Assembly (NCBI GenBank): GCA_002472565.1
Contig: DKSK01000027.1
Span: forward strand, 13,845-77,844
Reading direction: 5' to 3'
From: Bacteroidales bacterium UBA7258
Lineage (GTDB): Bacteria > Bacteroidota > Bacteroidia > Bacteroidales > UBA932
Length of the DNA: 64,000 nt
The notes below the pieces were generated by a model that searched no databases, had not been told where the DNA came from, and was given only the letters and a program-made list of their open reading frames with translations. Shown here in pieces: positions 32,972 through 42,153 of this stretch. Each line of letters opens with the position of its first letter. Position 1 is the first letter of the stretch. The position numbers and the translations under genes were made by a program.

Positions 32972-35900
32972 ATGGCAAAAGAAAAGAAATTTATCACGTG
33001 TGACGGTAACACCGCCGTAGCGAACATCGCTTATCTTTTCAGCGAGCATGCGGCGATTTACCCGATCACCCCTTCCTCGCCGATGGCTGAGAACATCGAT
33101 GAGTGGGCGGCCCACGGAAAGAAAAATCTCTGGGGTGAGACCGTGAAGGTCACCGAAATGGAGAGCGAAGGCGGCGCTTCAGGCGCAGTTCACGGATCCC
33201 TCCAGGCCGGTGTCCTCACAACTACCTATACCGCATCTCAGGGCCTCCTTCTCATGATTCCTAACATGTACAAGATTGCCGGCGAAATGCTTCCGGCCGT
33301 CTTCCATGTTTCGGCCCGCTCGCTTGCGACCCATGCCCTCTCCATCTTCGGAGACCATCAGGATGTCATGGCCTGCCGCCAGACCGGCTTCGCCATGCTC
33401 GCTTCCGGCTCTGTTCAGGAGGCGCAGGATCTCGCCGCCGTGGCACATCTGTCCGCCATCAAATCCAGCATTCCATTCCTTCATTTCTTCGACGGTTTCC
33501 GAACCTCTCATGAGATCCAGAAGATCGAAGCGCTCGACGAGGATGCACTCCGCGGAATGGTCAGCGAGAAGAGTCTCGAGAATTTCCGCCAGAGGGCGCT
33601 CAATCCTGACGCTCCTGTAACCCGCGGAACAGCCCAGAACGGCGACGTTTATTTCCAGGCTGTCGAGTCCAGGAACCAGGCTTATGATGCCGTTCCTGAC
33701 ATCGTTGCCCGTTACATGGGCGAAATCAGCGAGCTCACCGGAAGGGAGTATCGTCCATTCACATATTACGGTGCCAAGGATGCGGAGAACATCATCGTAG
33801 CCATGGGTTCCGTTACCGAAACTGCCAAGGAGACCATCGACTACCTCGCCAAGAAGGGCCGCAACTATGGTATCATCTCCGTCCACCTCTATCGTCCATT
33901 CTCCGAGAAGTACTTCCTCAAGGTTCTTCCTAAGAGCGTCAAGAGGATTGCGGTGCTCGACCGCACAAAGGAGCCCGGTTCTCTCGGAGAGCCTCTCTAC
34001 CTCGATGTCAAGGCCCTCTTCCAGGGCAAGGAGCAGAGCCCGCTCGTAATCGGAGGCCGCTATGGTCTTTCTTCCAAGGACACCACTCCTGCTCAGATCG
34101 TGGCCGTCTTCGATAATCTCGAGGCCAAAGAGCCTAAGAACGGCTTCACCATCGGCATCGTCGACGATGTCACCTTCAAGTCTCTCCCTATCAAGAGTGA
34201 GATTTCCATCGTCAAGCCGGGCACCACTGAGTGCAAGTTCTACGGACTCGGTTCTGACGGCACCGTCGGCGCGAACAAGAACACCATCAAGATCATCGGA
34301 AACCATACAGACAAATATTGCCAGGCTTACTTCGACTATGATTCAAAGAAGTCCGGCGGCTACACCTGCTCGCACCTCCGTTTCGGAGAAGTTCCGATCA
34401 GGGCTCCATATCTTGTTTCCACTCCTGACTTCGTAGCCTGCCATGTTCCGTCATATCTCTATAAATATGATGTGCTCAAGGGCATCAAGGACGGCGGCAG
34501 CTTCCTTCTCAACAGCCTCTGGGACGAGGAAGAGACCATCAAGCGTCTTCCTGACAACGTAAAGGCCGTCATCGGCAAGAAGCACATCAAGTTCTACATC
34601 ATCGACGCGACCAAGATCGCTTCCGAGATCGGACTCGGCGGGAGAACAAACACCATCCTCCAGAGCGCCTTCTTCAAGATTACCGGAATTCTCCCTTACG
34701 AGGACGCCGTCAAGTATATGAAGGACGCCATCGTAAAGAGCTACAGCAAGAAGGGACAGAACATCGTAGACATGAACTTCGCAGCCGTTGACCGTGGCGG
34801 TGAGTACACAGAGGTGAAGGTTCCTGCCGAGTGGGCTAAGATTTCCGCAAAGTTCGAGAATCCTAACAAGGATCGTCTCGCTCCTGCATTCGTAAAGGAA
34901 ATCGCCGATGTCGTTAACGCCCAGAATGGTGATTCGCTCCCGGTTAGCGCATTCATGCCTTACATGGACGGCACCATGCCTGCAGGAACTGCGGCATTCG
35001 AGAAGCGCGGCGTGGCCGTATCGGTTCCTGTATGGAATCCTGAGGCCTGCATCCAGTGCAACAACTGCGCGTATGTCTGCCCTCACGCCGTCATCCGTCC
35101 GTTCCTCATGAACGAGGAAGAGGCCGCAAAGGCTCCGGAAGGACTCAAGATGGCGGAAGGAAAGGCCAACCTCAAGGGCTACAAGTTCGCCATCTCTATC
35201 TCTGTCGCCGACTGCACAGGCTGCGGCAACTGCGTCGATGTCTGCCCTACTTCCACCAAGGAGGTTCCGGCGCTCAAGATGACTTCCTACCTCGAGCAGG
35301 TTGACGAGCAGAAGAACTTCGATTACCTCAACACCAAGGTAGGCTACAAGGACACTGTCCTGAACAAGATGCAGAGCGTGAAGAACTCTCAGTTCTCCCA
35401 GCCGCTGTTCGAGTTCTCTGGCGCCTGCGCAGGCTGCGGCGAGACTCCTTACATCAAGAACATCACCCAGCTCTTCGGTGACCACATGATGATCGCCAAC
35501 GCGACGGGCTGCTCTTCCATCTACGGAGCCTCCTTCCCTGCATCGCCATATTGCACAAACGCTCAGGGTCATGGCCCAAGCTGGCAGAACTCTCTCTTCG
35601 AGGACAACGCCGAATTCGGACTTGGCCAGAAGCTCGGTTCCGACCGCGCCCGCATGACCGTAGAGAATCTCATGGTTCAGCTCCTCGCTGAGCCTAGCTT
35701 CTCCGATGCAGCCAAGGCTGAGGCCCAGAAGTGGCTCGACAACAAGAATGACGCAGCCGTTACCCGTGAGGTAGCCGACGCGCTCGACTCGGAGCTCATG
35801 GCAAACAAGAGCGAGGTAGCTCATCAGCTCTGCGTCTACAGGCACTTCATCCCTGCCCGCAGCCAGTGGATCTTCGGCGGCGACGGCTGGGCCTATGATA

Positions 35901-36505
35901 TCGGCTACGGCGGACTTGACCATGTCCTCGCTTCAGGCGAGAATGTGAACGTCCTCGTTCTCGATACCGAGGTTTACTCCAACACCGGCGGTCAGTCTTC
36001 CAAGTCTACCCCTGCTGGAGCCATCGCTAAGTTCGCCGCTTCCGGCAAGAAGGTACGCAAGAAGGATCTCGGAATGATGGCTGTATCCTATGGCTATGTA
36101 TATGTAGCTCAGGTTGCCATCGGAGCCAACCCTGTACAGTACCTCAACGCCATCAAGGAGGCGGAGGCTTATGACGGCCCGTCCCTCATCATCGCCTACG
36201 CACCTTGCATCAATCATGGTCTGAAGGCCGGCATGAACCACTCCCAGAAGGAGGAGAAGCTTGCCGTCGCCTGTGGTTACTGGCACCTCTGGAGGTACAA
36301 TCCTGCTCTTGAGGGCACCGACAAGAATCCGTTCAGCCTCGACAGCAAGGAGCCAGACTGGAGTAAGTTCCAGGACTTCCTCAAGGGTGAGGTTCGTTTC
36401 GCGTCCCTCTACAAGCTCTTCCCTGACAGGGCTCAGGAGCTGCTTGACAAGACTCAGGAGTACGCACAGATCCGTTACCAGACCTACGTAAAGATGGCCA
36501 AGTAA
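32972..36505 (+). CDS. nifJ: Pyruvate:ferredoxin (flavodoxin) oxidoreductase
   Basis: 1177 residues, the full single-chain PFOR. Order of parts: N-terminal domain I with YPITPSSPMAE, domain II, the gamma part, the two-cluster ferredoxin domain (CIQCNNCAYVCPH and CTGCGNCVDVCP, residues ~690-760), and the thiamine diphosphate domain with the extra cluster cysteines (ACAGCGETPY) and GDGWAYDIGYGGLDH. It oxidises pyruvate to acetyl-CoA and CO2 and passes electrons to ferredoxin or flavodoxin. An intact ferredoxin gene is 5.6 kb away and a decayed flavodoxin lies 1 kb upstream. Confidence 0.97.
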   Translation: MAKEKKFITCDGNTAVANIAYLFSEHAAIYPITPSSPMAENIDEWAAHGKKNLWGETVKVTEMESEGGASGAVHGSLQAGVLTTTYTASQGLLLMIPNMYKIAGEMLPAVFHVSARSLATHALSIFGDHQDVMACRQTGFAMLASGSVQEAQDLAAVAHLSAIKSSIPFLHFFDGFRTSHEIQKIEALDEDALRGMVSEKSLENFRQRALNPDAPVTRGTAQNGDVYFQAVESRNQAYDAVPDIVARYMGEISELTGREYRPFTYYGAKDAENIIVAMGSVTETAKETIDYLAKKGRNYGIISVHLYRPFSEKYFLKVLPKSVKRIAVLDRTKEPGSLGEPLYLDVKALFQGKEQSPLVIGGRYGLSSKDTTPAQIVAVFDNLEAKEPKNGFTIGIVDDVTFKSLPIKSEISIVKPGTTECKFYGLGSDGTVGANKNTIKIIGNHTDKYCQAYFDYDSKKSGGYTCSHLRFGEVPIRAPYLVSTPDFVACHVPSYLYKYDVLKGIKDGGSFLLNSLWDEEETIKRLPDNVKAVIGKKHIKFYIIDATKIASEIGLGGRTNTILQSAFFKITGILPYEDAVKYMKDAIVKSYSKKGQNIVDMNFAAVDRGGEYTEVKVPAEWAKISAKFENPNKDRLAPAFVKEIADVVNAQNGDSLPVSAFMPYMDGTMPAGTAAFEKRGVAVSVPVWNPEACIQCNNCAYVCPHAVIRPFLMNEEEAAKAPEGLKMAEGKANLKGYKFAISISVADCTGCGNCVDVCPTSTKEVPALKMTSYLEQVDEQKNFDYLNTKVGYKDTVLNKMQSVKNSQFSQPLFEFSGACAGCGETPYIKNITQLFGDHMMIANATGCSSIYGASFPASPYCTNAQGHGPSWQNSLFEDNAEFGLGQKLGSDRARMTVENLMVQLLAEPSFSDAAKAEAQKWLDNKNDAAVTREVADALDSELMANKSEVAHQLCVYRHFIPARSQWIFGGDGWAYDIGYGGLDHVLASGENVNVLVLDTEVYSNTGGQSSKSTPAGAIAKFAASGKKVRKKDLGMMAVSYGYVYVAQVAIGANPVQYLNAIKEAEAYDGPSLIIAYAPCINHGLKAGMNHSQKEEKLAVACGYWHLWRYNPALEGTDKNPFSLDSKEPDWSKFQDFLKGEVRFASLYKLFPDRAQELLDKTQEYAQIRYQTYVKMAK

Positions 36506-36525
36506 GGCTTCTGAAATATCCTTTC

Positions 36526-36558
36526 TAAAGGGGTGACCGTCGGCGGCCACCCTTTTTT
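36526..36558 (+). terminator. Rho-independent terminator of nifJ
   Basis: Stem AAAGGGGTG with CCACCCTTTT and a following T run, starting 20 bases after the stop codon. Confidence 0.75.
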
Positions 36559-36581
36559 CGTCATCATCCGGCCTCTGGAAA

Positions 36582-36816
36582 TCGGCTGGCGGAATACCGC
36601 CACCCGACCGCGGGAGATGTGCGCAAAAAAAAGATCGGCTGGCGGAATACCGCCACCCGACCGCGGAAGATGTGCGCAAAAAAAAAGATCGGCTGGCGGA
36701 ATACCGCCACCCGACCGCGGGAGATGTGCGCAAAAAAGATCGGCTGGCGGAATACCGCCACCCGACCGCGGGAGATGTGCGCAAAAAAGGTCGGCTGGCG
36801 GAATACCGCCACCCGA
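36582..36816. repeat. Palindromic repeat array E (5 units)
   Basis: Five identical units (36582-36607, 36635-36660, 36689-36714, 36740-36765, 36791-36816), arms TCGG.TGGCGG and CCGCCA.CCGA around AATA. The four spacers are 27, 28, 25 and 25 bases and share CCGCGG(G/A)(G/A)GATGTGCGC followed by an A run of varying length, which accounts for the length differences. The array lies between the convergent ends of nifJ and the M16 peptidase; nothing else is seen in the 364-base gap except the nifJ terminator. Confidence 0.95.
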
Positions 36817-36869
36817 CCTTCAATAAAAAGAGGGCGGAGACGTCTGGAAGGGCGTTTCCGCTCAAAAGA

Positions 36870-39689
36870 CTATTCGCGCTCGGTGCTGTTCTGCGGACGC
36901 TGAATTACCGCAACATGATTGCCAGCATCAAGAAGCTGTTTGAGAACGGTCTTGATATCCTCAGGGGTAAGCGAGTCCACAGCCTCCTCATAACCCTTGT
37001 CGGAATCACGGCCTCCACGAGTTATATAGGTGCGGAGGCAGTCGGCCCAATGGGCGTTGCGGAGCCTGCTCTCAGGAATATTCTTCTTGAAATTCTTCAC
37101 GGTCATGTCGAACTCTTCTTCGGTAGGTCCGTTCGCGGCCAAGTCACGAAGCTGCTCGTCAGCAATCTTGCGGAGCTTGTCTGCTGTAGACGGCTTGCAG
37201 TTGTAGTAAACCTCGAAGATTGCTTGGTTCTCCGGCTGGTCATCGATACTGGCGGCGGAAGAGGCTCCATAGGTGCCTCCCTCGTCCTCACGCAGAGTGG
37301 TCGTGTAACGCATGTCCATGATGTAGCTTATGGCGTTAAGGGCGGCATCAGTCTTGAATGAGTATGGAAGAGGAGCGGTGTAAGCCTCCATTACGGTAGT
37401 CTGAGGTGTCTGCATGCTGGTGGCGAAATCGTTCGTTCTTTCACCCGGCTGGATATCGGACTTTAGGTCTAAATAGTCCGGAGCCTTTTTACCCTTTGGA
37501 AGGGAGCCGAGATACTTGCAGACGATGGCTTCCGCCGTGTCCATATCAAAGTCTCCCACTATGATTACGTTCAGCCCGGCAGCGTCTGAGAAGAGCTTCT
37601 TGTAGTTGCGCTCAATTGTCTCCATGGAGGCCTTTGAAGCAATCTCCTGGTTGATTAGAGGATGACGGTTTACCTTGTCGAGGTAGAGGGACTGGTAGAG
37701 CTTGTTCTGGAAGTCAAAAGATGGCTGGTTGACGATGTTCGGAAGGACGGCGTTGATTGTTCCCATGGTCTGGGCCCAGGCGTCAGGATCGAAACGATAG
37801 TCGGTATAGAGCTCGTAGGCAAGCTGCATGGCGGTCTCGAAGTCCTTCTTGGAAGAGGCGCCGCTCACTCCGTTTCGGAGTTCGGAGATATAGAGGCTGG
37901 CGGAGGCGTTCTTTCCGGAAAGCATCTTCGACACCTCGCTGCTATTGTGCTTTCCCACTCCGCTGTTGGAATTGAAGAGCTGGAAGATATTGCTCTCGAA
38001 GCTCGGCATGTCCTCATCAGGAACCAGCGAGAGTCCGCCATTCCTGAATATGTTGAAGCTAATGCGGTCGAGTTCTTTATCGCTATAGAGGAGATAGGCC
38101 TTGACTCCGTTTTTGAGTTCGATCACCTTTGAACCGTAAGGGCCGTCATATTGCTTCTTTATCTTGGAGCCCTTGAGGGTGGAAGGATCAACGAACTGGG
38201 AAGAGATGGTCTCTTCGGCAGGGGCCTTGATATCGGAAGCCTTGACCTCCGCTATGGCGTTCAGGAAGTCCTGCTCGGTCGGATGGGAAAGGCCGGCCTT
38301 TTCAGGAGCCTTGTGCACAATGACCATGTTGCTGTCCGTCACATAGGTAGCGGCAAGCTGATTAATCATATCCTTGGTCATCATAGGAAGGACCTGCTTG
38401 ACGAGGTCGTCCTCCTGCTTGGGGTCCATGTAGGCGTACTTGTCGAAGAAGTTGTCCAGGAGCGGAGATATGAAGTCGGCGTTGGTCCTTGAGGCAGCGT
38501 TTTTCGCCTGAGTGTCGTAGGCGGAGAGAAGGTTGTCTTTCGCCCTCTGGATCTCGGAATCGGTAAATCCATAGCGCTGCATCCTGTAGCACTCGGTAAG
38601 AAGGGACTTGAATGAAGAAAGAGGATCCTTCTCATCCTTGGCTGAAGTCTGGGCAAGGGTTACGTTCATGGTCTCGATCATATTGCCGACTCCGAAGCTG
38701 GCGCTGACAAAAGGAGCATCCGGCTTGGAAGCGAGATCCGAAAGCCTTTCGCTCATGATCTGGCTTATGATGTTGTCGGCGAGGCTGGTCATTTCTCCGA
38801 CCAGGGTGCCGTTCAACTCTTCAGGCATGGCCGGACGCTTCCAGAGAATCTCTGTCGTGGTAGATGCGCATTCAGGATCCGTGATGATGCCGATGACCGG
38901 CTTCTCGTTGTCCGGAACAAGGATTGTGTCCTTTGGCTGAGTCTTGGTGTAAGGGATGTCGGAGAAAATCTTCTTCACCTTCTCCAGAGTCTCGTCCACA
39001 TTGATATCACCAACGATCACCAGAGCCTGCATATCAGGATGATACCATGTATGGTAGAAGGTAGTGAGGCTTTCAGGCTTGAAGTTTTCCAAGTTCTCCT
39101 GGCTTCCGATGAGGGTGCAGGAGCCGTACTTCGAAGTACCATAATAATAAGGAAGGGACTTTTCATGCATCCTCCAGTCGGCAGTCCTGCGGCTGCGCCT
39201 CTCCTCGATGATGACTCCCCTCTCCTTGTCAATTTCCTCCGGCTTGTTGAGCACAAAGGCCGAATAATCATGCATGATGAGGATGCAGGTGTCGACTACG
39301 GTCGGACGGATCAGAGGAATGTTGTTGAGCATATATGTTGTCTGCTCGACTCCCGTGGAGGCGTTGACATTGCCTCCGAAGCTGGCTCCGATGCTCTGGA
39401 GCCAGTCAAGGATGCCCTTGTCCGGAAAATTCTTGGTTCCGTTGAAGCACATGTGCTCCAGGAAGTGGGCCAGCCCGTCCTGGTCAGGGGTCTCCTGGAT
39501 GGCTCCTACGTTGGTAGCGAGGTAGAATTCAGCCCTTCCGGCAGGCTTATCATTGTGGCGGATGTAGTAGGTAAGCCCGTTGTCGAGCTTTCCCTTCTTC
39601 ACCTGAGGGTCGTCAGGAAGTTCCATGTTCTGCCCGAAGGCGAGACCGCCGGATAGAAGAACCGAGATAAACAATAACAATCTTCTCAT
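36870..39689 (-). CDS. M16 family zinc peptidase (insulinase/PqqL-like), secreted
   Basis: 939 residues from MRRLLLFISVLLSGGLAFGQ (ATG at 39689), a clear signal peptide; the frame reaches further upstream but without family likeness. The first M16 half has the inverted zinc motif HFLEHMCFNGT with the downstream Glu in the EIDKERGVIIEERR segment; the second half is the usual inactive partner (VIVGDFDM, TYGASSAAS). It should act in the periplasm on peptides. It converges on nifJ and is divergent from the LysR gene. Confidence 0.94.
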   Translation of the reverse strand: MRRLLLFISVLLSGGLAFGQNMELPDDPQVKKGKLDNGLTYYIRHNDKPAGRAEFYLATNVGAIQETPDQDGLAHFLEHMCFNGTKNFPDKGILDWLQSIGASFGGNVNASTGVEQTTYMLNNIPLIRPTVVDTCILIMHDYSAFVLNKPEEIDKERGVIIEERRSRRTADWRMHEKSLPYYYGTSKYGSCTLIGSQENLENFKPESLTTFYHTWYHPDMQALVIVGDINVDETLEKVKKIFSDIPYTKTQPKDTILVPDNEKPVIGIITDPECASTTTEILWKRPAMPEELNGTLVGEMTSLADNIISQIMSERLSDLASKPDAPFVSASFGVGNMIETMNVTLAQTSAKDEKDPLSSFKSLLTECYRMQRYGFTDSEIQRAKDNLLSAYDTQAKNAASRTNADFISPLLDNFFDKYAYMDPKQEDDLVKQVLPMMTKDMINQLAATYVTDSNMVIVHKAPEKAGLSHPTEQDFLNAIAEVKASDIKAPAEETISSQFVDPSTLKGSKIKKQYDGPYGSKVIELKNGVKAYLLYSDKELDRISFNIFRNGGLSLVPDEDMPSFESNIFQLFNSNSGVGKHNSSEVSKMLSGKNASASLYISELRNGVSGASSKKDFETAMQLAYELYTDYRFDPDAWAQTMGTINAVLPNIVNQPSFDFQNKLYQSLYLDKVNRHPLINQEIASKASMETIERNYKKLFSDAAGLNVIIVGDFDMDTAEAIVCKYLGSLPKGKKAPDYLDLKSDIQPGERTNDFATSMQTPQTTVMEAYTAPLPYSFKTDAALNAISYIMDMRYTTTLREDEGGTYGASSAASIDDQPENQAIFEVYYNCKPSTADKLRKIADEQLRDLAANGPTEEEFDMTVKNFKKNIPESRLRNAHWADCLRTYITRGGRDSDKGYEEAVDSLTPEDIKTVLKQLLDAGNHVAVIQRPQNSTERE

Positions 39690-39738
39690 AGAAATAATAT
39701 TATTAGAAGTATATGTAACAAGTTCCGATGTTTCCTTA

Positions 39739-39746
39739 CAAATATA
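39739..39746 (-). promoter_or_regulatory. Candidate -7 box for the M16 peptidase gene
   Basis: The minus strand reads TATATTTG 50 bases before the ATG; a TTTG occurs upstream, but the gap is 24 bases rather than 19. Confidence 0.5.
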
Positions 39747-39779
39747 AGATAAAGAAGTGATTTTTACGGTCAAATGCCT

Positions 39780-39787
39780 TAACTTTG
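39780..39787 (+). promoter_or_regulatory. Candidate -7 box for the LysR gene
   Basis: TAACTTTG, 17 bases before the ATG at 39804. With the opposite-strand box at 39739-39746 it forms a compact divergent promoter, the usual site of LysR control. Confidence 0.5.
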
Positions 39788-39803
39788 CATAAACAGATAC
39801 TTA

Positions 39804-40769
39804 ATGAAGTTTGACGACCAAAGACTGCGGATTTTCCTAAGGGTTGCCGAAATCGGCAGCTTCACAGGGGCCGGAAAAGATCTCGGCATGAGCCAGCCTG
39901 CCGTGAGCCAGGCCATACTTACTCTGGAAAGCAACATCGGAGTGAGGCTCTTCAAGAGAACCAGGTCGGAGGTCAGGCTGACGCCTCAGGGAAGTCTCTT
40001 CAAGACTTATGCGGAGAGGATTCTCTACTGGTATGAGGCGGCGGACGGAATGTTCGGGGCCCAGGGCATCCAGAACGTGAACAAGCCTGTCCGGATAAGT
40101 GCTGACACAGTCTCGGCGGCCTATATTCTGCCTCCCGCCCTGGCTATCTTGCGCGAAGTCAACCCACGCCTTTCTTTTGAGATCAAGGATCTCGGAGGCG
40201 CTTCTCCCTCTCTGTTCAGGGACGAGACTCATGTTGAGCTGAGTGACGGGGTCCCCCAGACTCATTTCGGGACTCCCGAGGATGCAGATGTGGAGATAAG
40301 TGTCGCCCCGAGCCCTTACACTATGGACTTCGAGGGTGAGAGCAGGCTGGCCGGGGTGATGGAGGCCGCGGTCGTGGCTCCGCCTCAGAATGAGCGTCTT
40401 TCCGCCGCGGCTATCGGCAAAGGCTTCGGGACCAGCCCTTTCTCGACTTTGGCGGGGATTCCGGTTGGCAACAAGCTCGCCATCTGGTCGGACTACCACA
40501 AGCTGCTTTCTCCTGACCTTATCCCTCGTCTCGCCCTTGTCTGTGATTCTCCAGAGGCGGTGAAGTCCTTCGCCATGCATTCCCCCGACGTGGCCGCAGT
40601 GGTTCCGGAGATTTCCGTCCGAGGTGAGCTTGCGGAAGGAAGGCTGCTCCGGCTTCCTGTCTCTCTTCCCTCCTTCACTTTCGACATCCACTACAACGCA
40701 CTGCCGGAATTCGGTGCGCGAGACATCTCGAGGCTCCTCCGCAAGACTCTCCAGGACTTTATGAGCTGA
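39804..40769 (+). CDS. LysR family transcriptional regulator
   Basis: 321 residues. The N-terminal winged helix-turn-helix (residues ~5-65: LRIFLRVAEIGSFTGAGKDLGMSQPAVSQAILTLE, RTRSEVRLTPQG) is complete. The effector domain starts near residue 90 (NKPVRISADTVSAAYILPPALAIL). It is divergent from the M16 peptidase gene, so that gene or its own promoter is a likely target. Effector unknown. Confidence 0.93.
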   Translation: MKFDDQRLRIFLRVAEIGSFTGAGKDLGMSQPAVSQAILTLESNIGVRLFKRTRSEVRLTPQGSLFKTYAERILYWYEAADGMFGAQGIQNVNKPVRISADTVSAAYILPPALAILREVNPRLSFEIKDLGGASPSLFRDETHVELSDGVPQTHFGTPEDADVEISVAPSPYTMDFEGESRLAGVMEAAVVAPPQNERLSAAAIGKGFGTSPFSTLAGIPVGNKLAIWSDYHKLLSPDLIPRLALVCDSPEAVKSFAMHSPDVAAVVPEISVRGELAEGRLLRLPVSLPSFTFDIHYNALPEFGARDISRLLRKTLQDFMS

Positions 40770-40840
40770 GCACGGAGCTGCTCCCGCCCCGAAGGGCCGC
40801 CCGACCGCATGACCACCCGGCCGCCCCTACCGCACGGCAG

Positions 40841-40885
40841 AAAAAAGGCCGGGGCCTTTGCAAGCTCCGGCCTTATATCATTTTT
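40841..40885. terminator. Bidirectional terminator between LysR and esterase genes
   Basis: An 11-base-pair stem (AAGGCCGGGGC at 40845-40855 with GCTCCGGCCTT at 40864-40874, one G-T pair) and eight-base loop, with six Ts on the minus strand and ATATCATTTTT on the plus strand. Confidence 0.88.
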
Positions 40886-40894
40886 CTGAAAAGG

Positions 40895-41968
40895 CTATTT
40901 CCCGTCAGAAGTTTTCACCTCGTCAAGGAACTGCTTGAGAGCGGTGAAGAATTGTGCACGGTAAGGCGCAATCGCATCCTTCCCCATATCAGAAGTCGTG
41001 AAGCCCCAGCCATGACCGCCTTTAGGGAAGACTCTCATCTCGACATCCACATTATTCTTCACTAGCGCCTGATAATAATCGAGGCTGCTCTCAACCGGCA
41101 CTGTCTTATCATTCGAAGAGTAGAAGATTATGGTCCTCGGAGTCTTCGGAGTCACATCGTTCTGCAGGCAATACCGCCTCTGGAGAGAATCATACTCGGC
41201 TTTGTCCGCCATATATTGACTATATGGCTTGCTCTTGTCGAGCCACTTGCTTTCATGACCGATCAGGCAGTCATGGGAGCCTTTGTGGGTATGTCCGAGG
41301 TCGACTCTGATAACCGGGTAGAGGAGCACCGAGAAGTCAGGGCGCGTAAGGTCGTCGGTAAACATCGTGGATGCGGAGGCGGCAAGGTGGCCGCCGGCAG
41401 ATGAGCCTACGACGCCTATCTGGTTGACATGCCATTCCTCGGCGTGTGCCCTGCAATAACGGAAAGCATTCTGAACGTCCTGCAGCGGGACTCTCCAGTG
41501 TCCGTTCGGCAGACGGTAATACAGCACTATAGCCGTGATCCCCTGGCGGACGAACCAATCCGCGGCATAGAGGCCCTCGTTATAGCAAGAGAGAAAATAA
41601 TATCCGCCTCCCGGACAGATGATAACTGCCTGTCCATTAGGCTTTTTCGGGAAGAAAATATTCAACCTTGCGCTGTCGGCCACATTATAGAGGCGAAGTT
41701 TTCCGGTATAATATTCGTCTCCGGAGGCCTGAGTAGATTCGAGAGGACCTTCGGTTATCTTCTTACCGTTTTCCGTAATACCTTCATCGACATTCTGTCC
41801 TTTAGGATAGAGGAGCACGACCTTGTCAGGGGTCTTAATCTTGGAAGAAGGTGCTGGAATCTCCGCTTTTGTCAAGTGCTTCTGCGGCTCCGCCGCCTCA
41901 GCCGACATTTGTGATACGCAGCCCATGAAAGCCGCCGCCATAGCCATGATATAATATGAAAGCTTCAT
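40895..41968 (-). CDS. Exported alpha/beta hydrolase (BD-FAE/acetyl-esterase-like)
   Basis: 357 residues with a signal peptide (first ~26 residues). The oxyanion part ICPGGGYYFLSC and nucleophile GSSAGGHLA fit the esterase/lipase clade used by Bacteroidota for deacetylating polysaccharides. The Asp lies near SSNDKTVPVES and the His in KGGHGWGF. Substrate not evident; no polysaccharide-utilisation genes adjoin it. A TAAATTTG box at 41991-41998 with CTTG 20 bases upstream is its probable promoter. Confidence 0.88.
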   Translation of the reverse strand: MKLSYYIMAMAAAFMGCVSQMSAEAAEPQKHLTKAEIPAPSSKIKTPDKVVLLYPKGQNVDEGITENGKKITEGPLESTQASGDEYYTGKLRLYNVADSARLNIFFPKKPNGQAVIICPGGGYYFLSCYNEGLYAADWFVRQGITAIVLYYRLPNGHWRVPLQDVQNAFRYCRAHAEEWHVNQIGVVGSSAGGHLAASASTMFTDDLTRPDFSVLLYPVIRVDLGHTHKGSHDCLIGHESKWLDKSKPYSQYMADKAEYDSLQRRYCLQNDVTPKTPRTIIFYSSNDKTVPVESSLDYYQALVKNNVDVEMRVFPKGGHGWGFTTSDMGKDAIAPYRAQFFTALKQFLDEVKTSDGK

Positions 41969-41990
41969 ACGCTTATTTGTAAAACATTCT

Positions 41991-41998
41991 CAAATTTA
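41991..41998 (-). promoter_or_regulatory. Candidate -7 box for the esterase gene
   Basis: TAAATTTG on the minus strand, about 22 bases before the ATG, with CTTG 20 bases further upstream as a near -33 match. Confidence 0.55.
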
Positions 41999-42061
41999 CA
42001 TTATTCCAGGCACTTCATCAAGACTATGAGAGGTTTTGTCCGAAGGAGGCTCAGGGAATAA

Positions 42062-42087
42062 TCGGCTGGCGAAATACCGCCACCCGA
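42062..42087. repeat. Palindromic repeat F (single unit)
   Basis: One unit in the same orientation as array E, with the CCGCGG flank at 42088-42093, between the esterase promoter and the ferredoxin terminator. It is the only solitary complete copy in the window. Confidence 0.93.
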
Positions 42088-42100
42088 CCGCGGTGGTGGC

Positions 42101-42129
42101 AAAAAAAAGCCGGATTGTGAAGTCCGGCT
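42101..42129 (-). terminator. Rho-independent terminator of the ferredoxin gene
   Basis: On the minus strand AGCCGGA pairs with TCCGGCT across an eight-base loop and is followed by eight Ts, 25 bases after the ferredoxin stop codon. Confidence 0.88.
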
Positions 42130-42153
42130 CCTGAAATGTTTCCCTGTGCCCGA

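Noticed and set aside
34451..35923. 490-residue frame antisense to the pyruvate oxidoreductase gene
   Set aside because: Shadow of the strong codon bias of nifJ; no domain or start signals.
36582..36816. CRISPR array
   Set aside because: The repeats are palindromes and the spacers are near-identical, short and of uniform composition, unlike unique CRISPR spacers; no cas genes are near.
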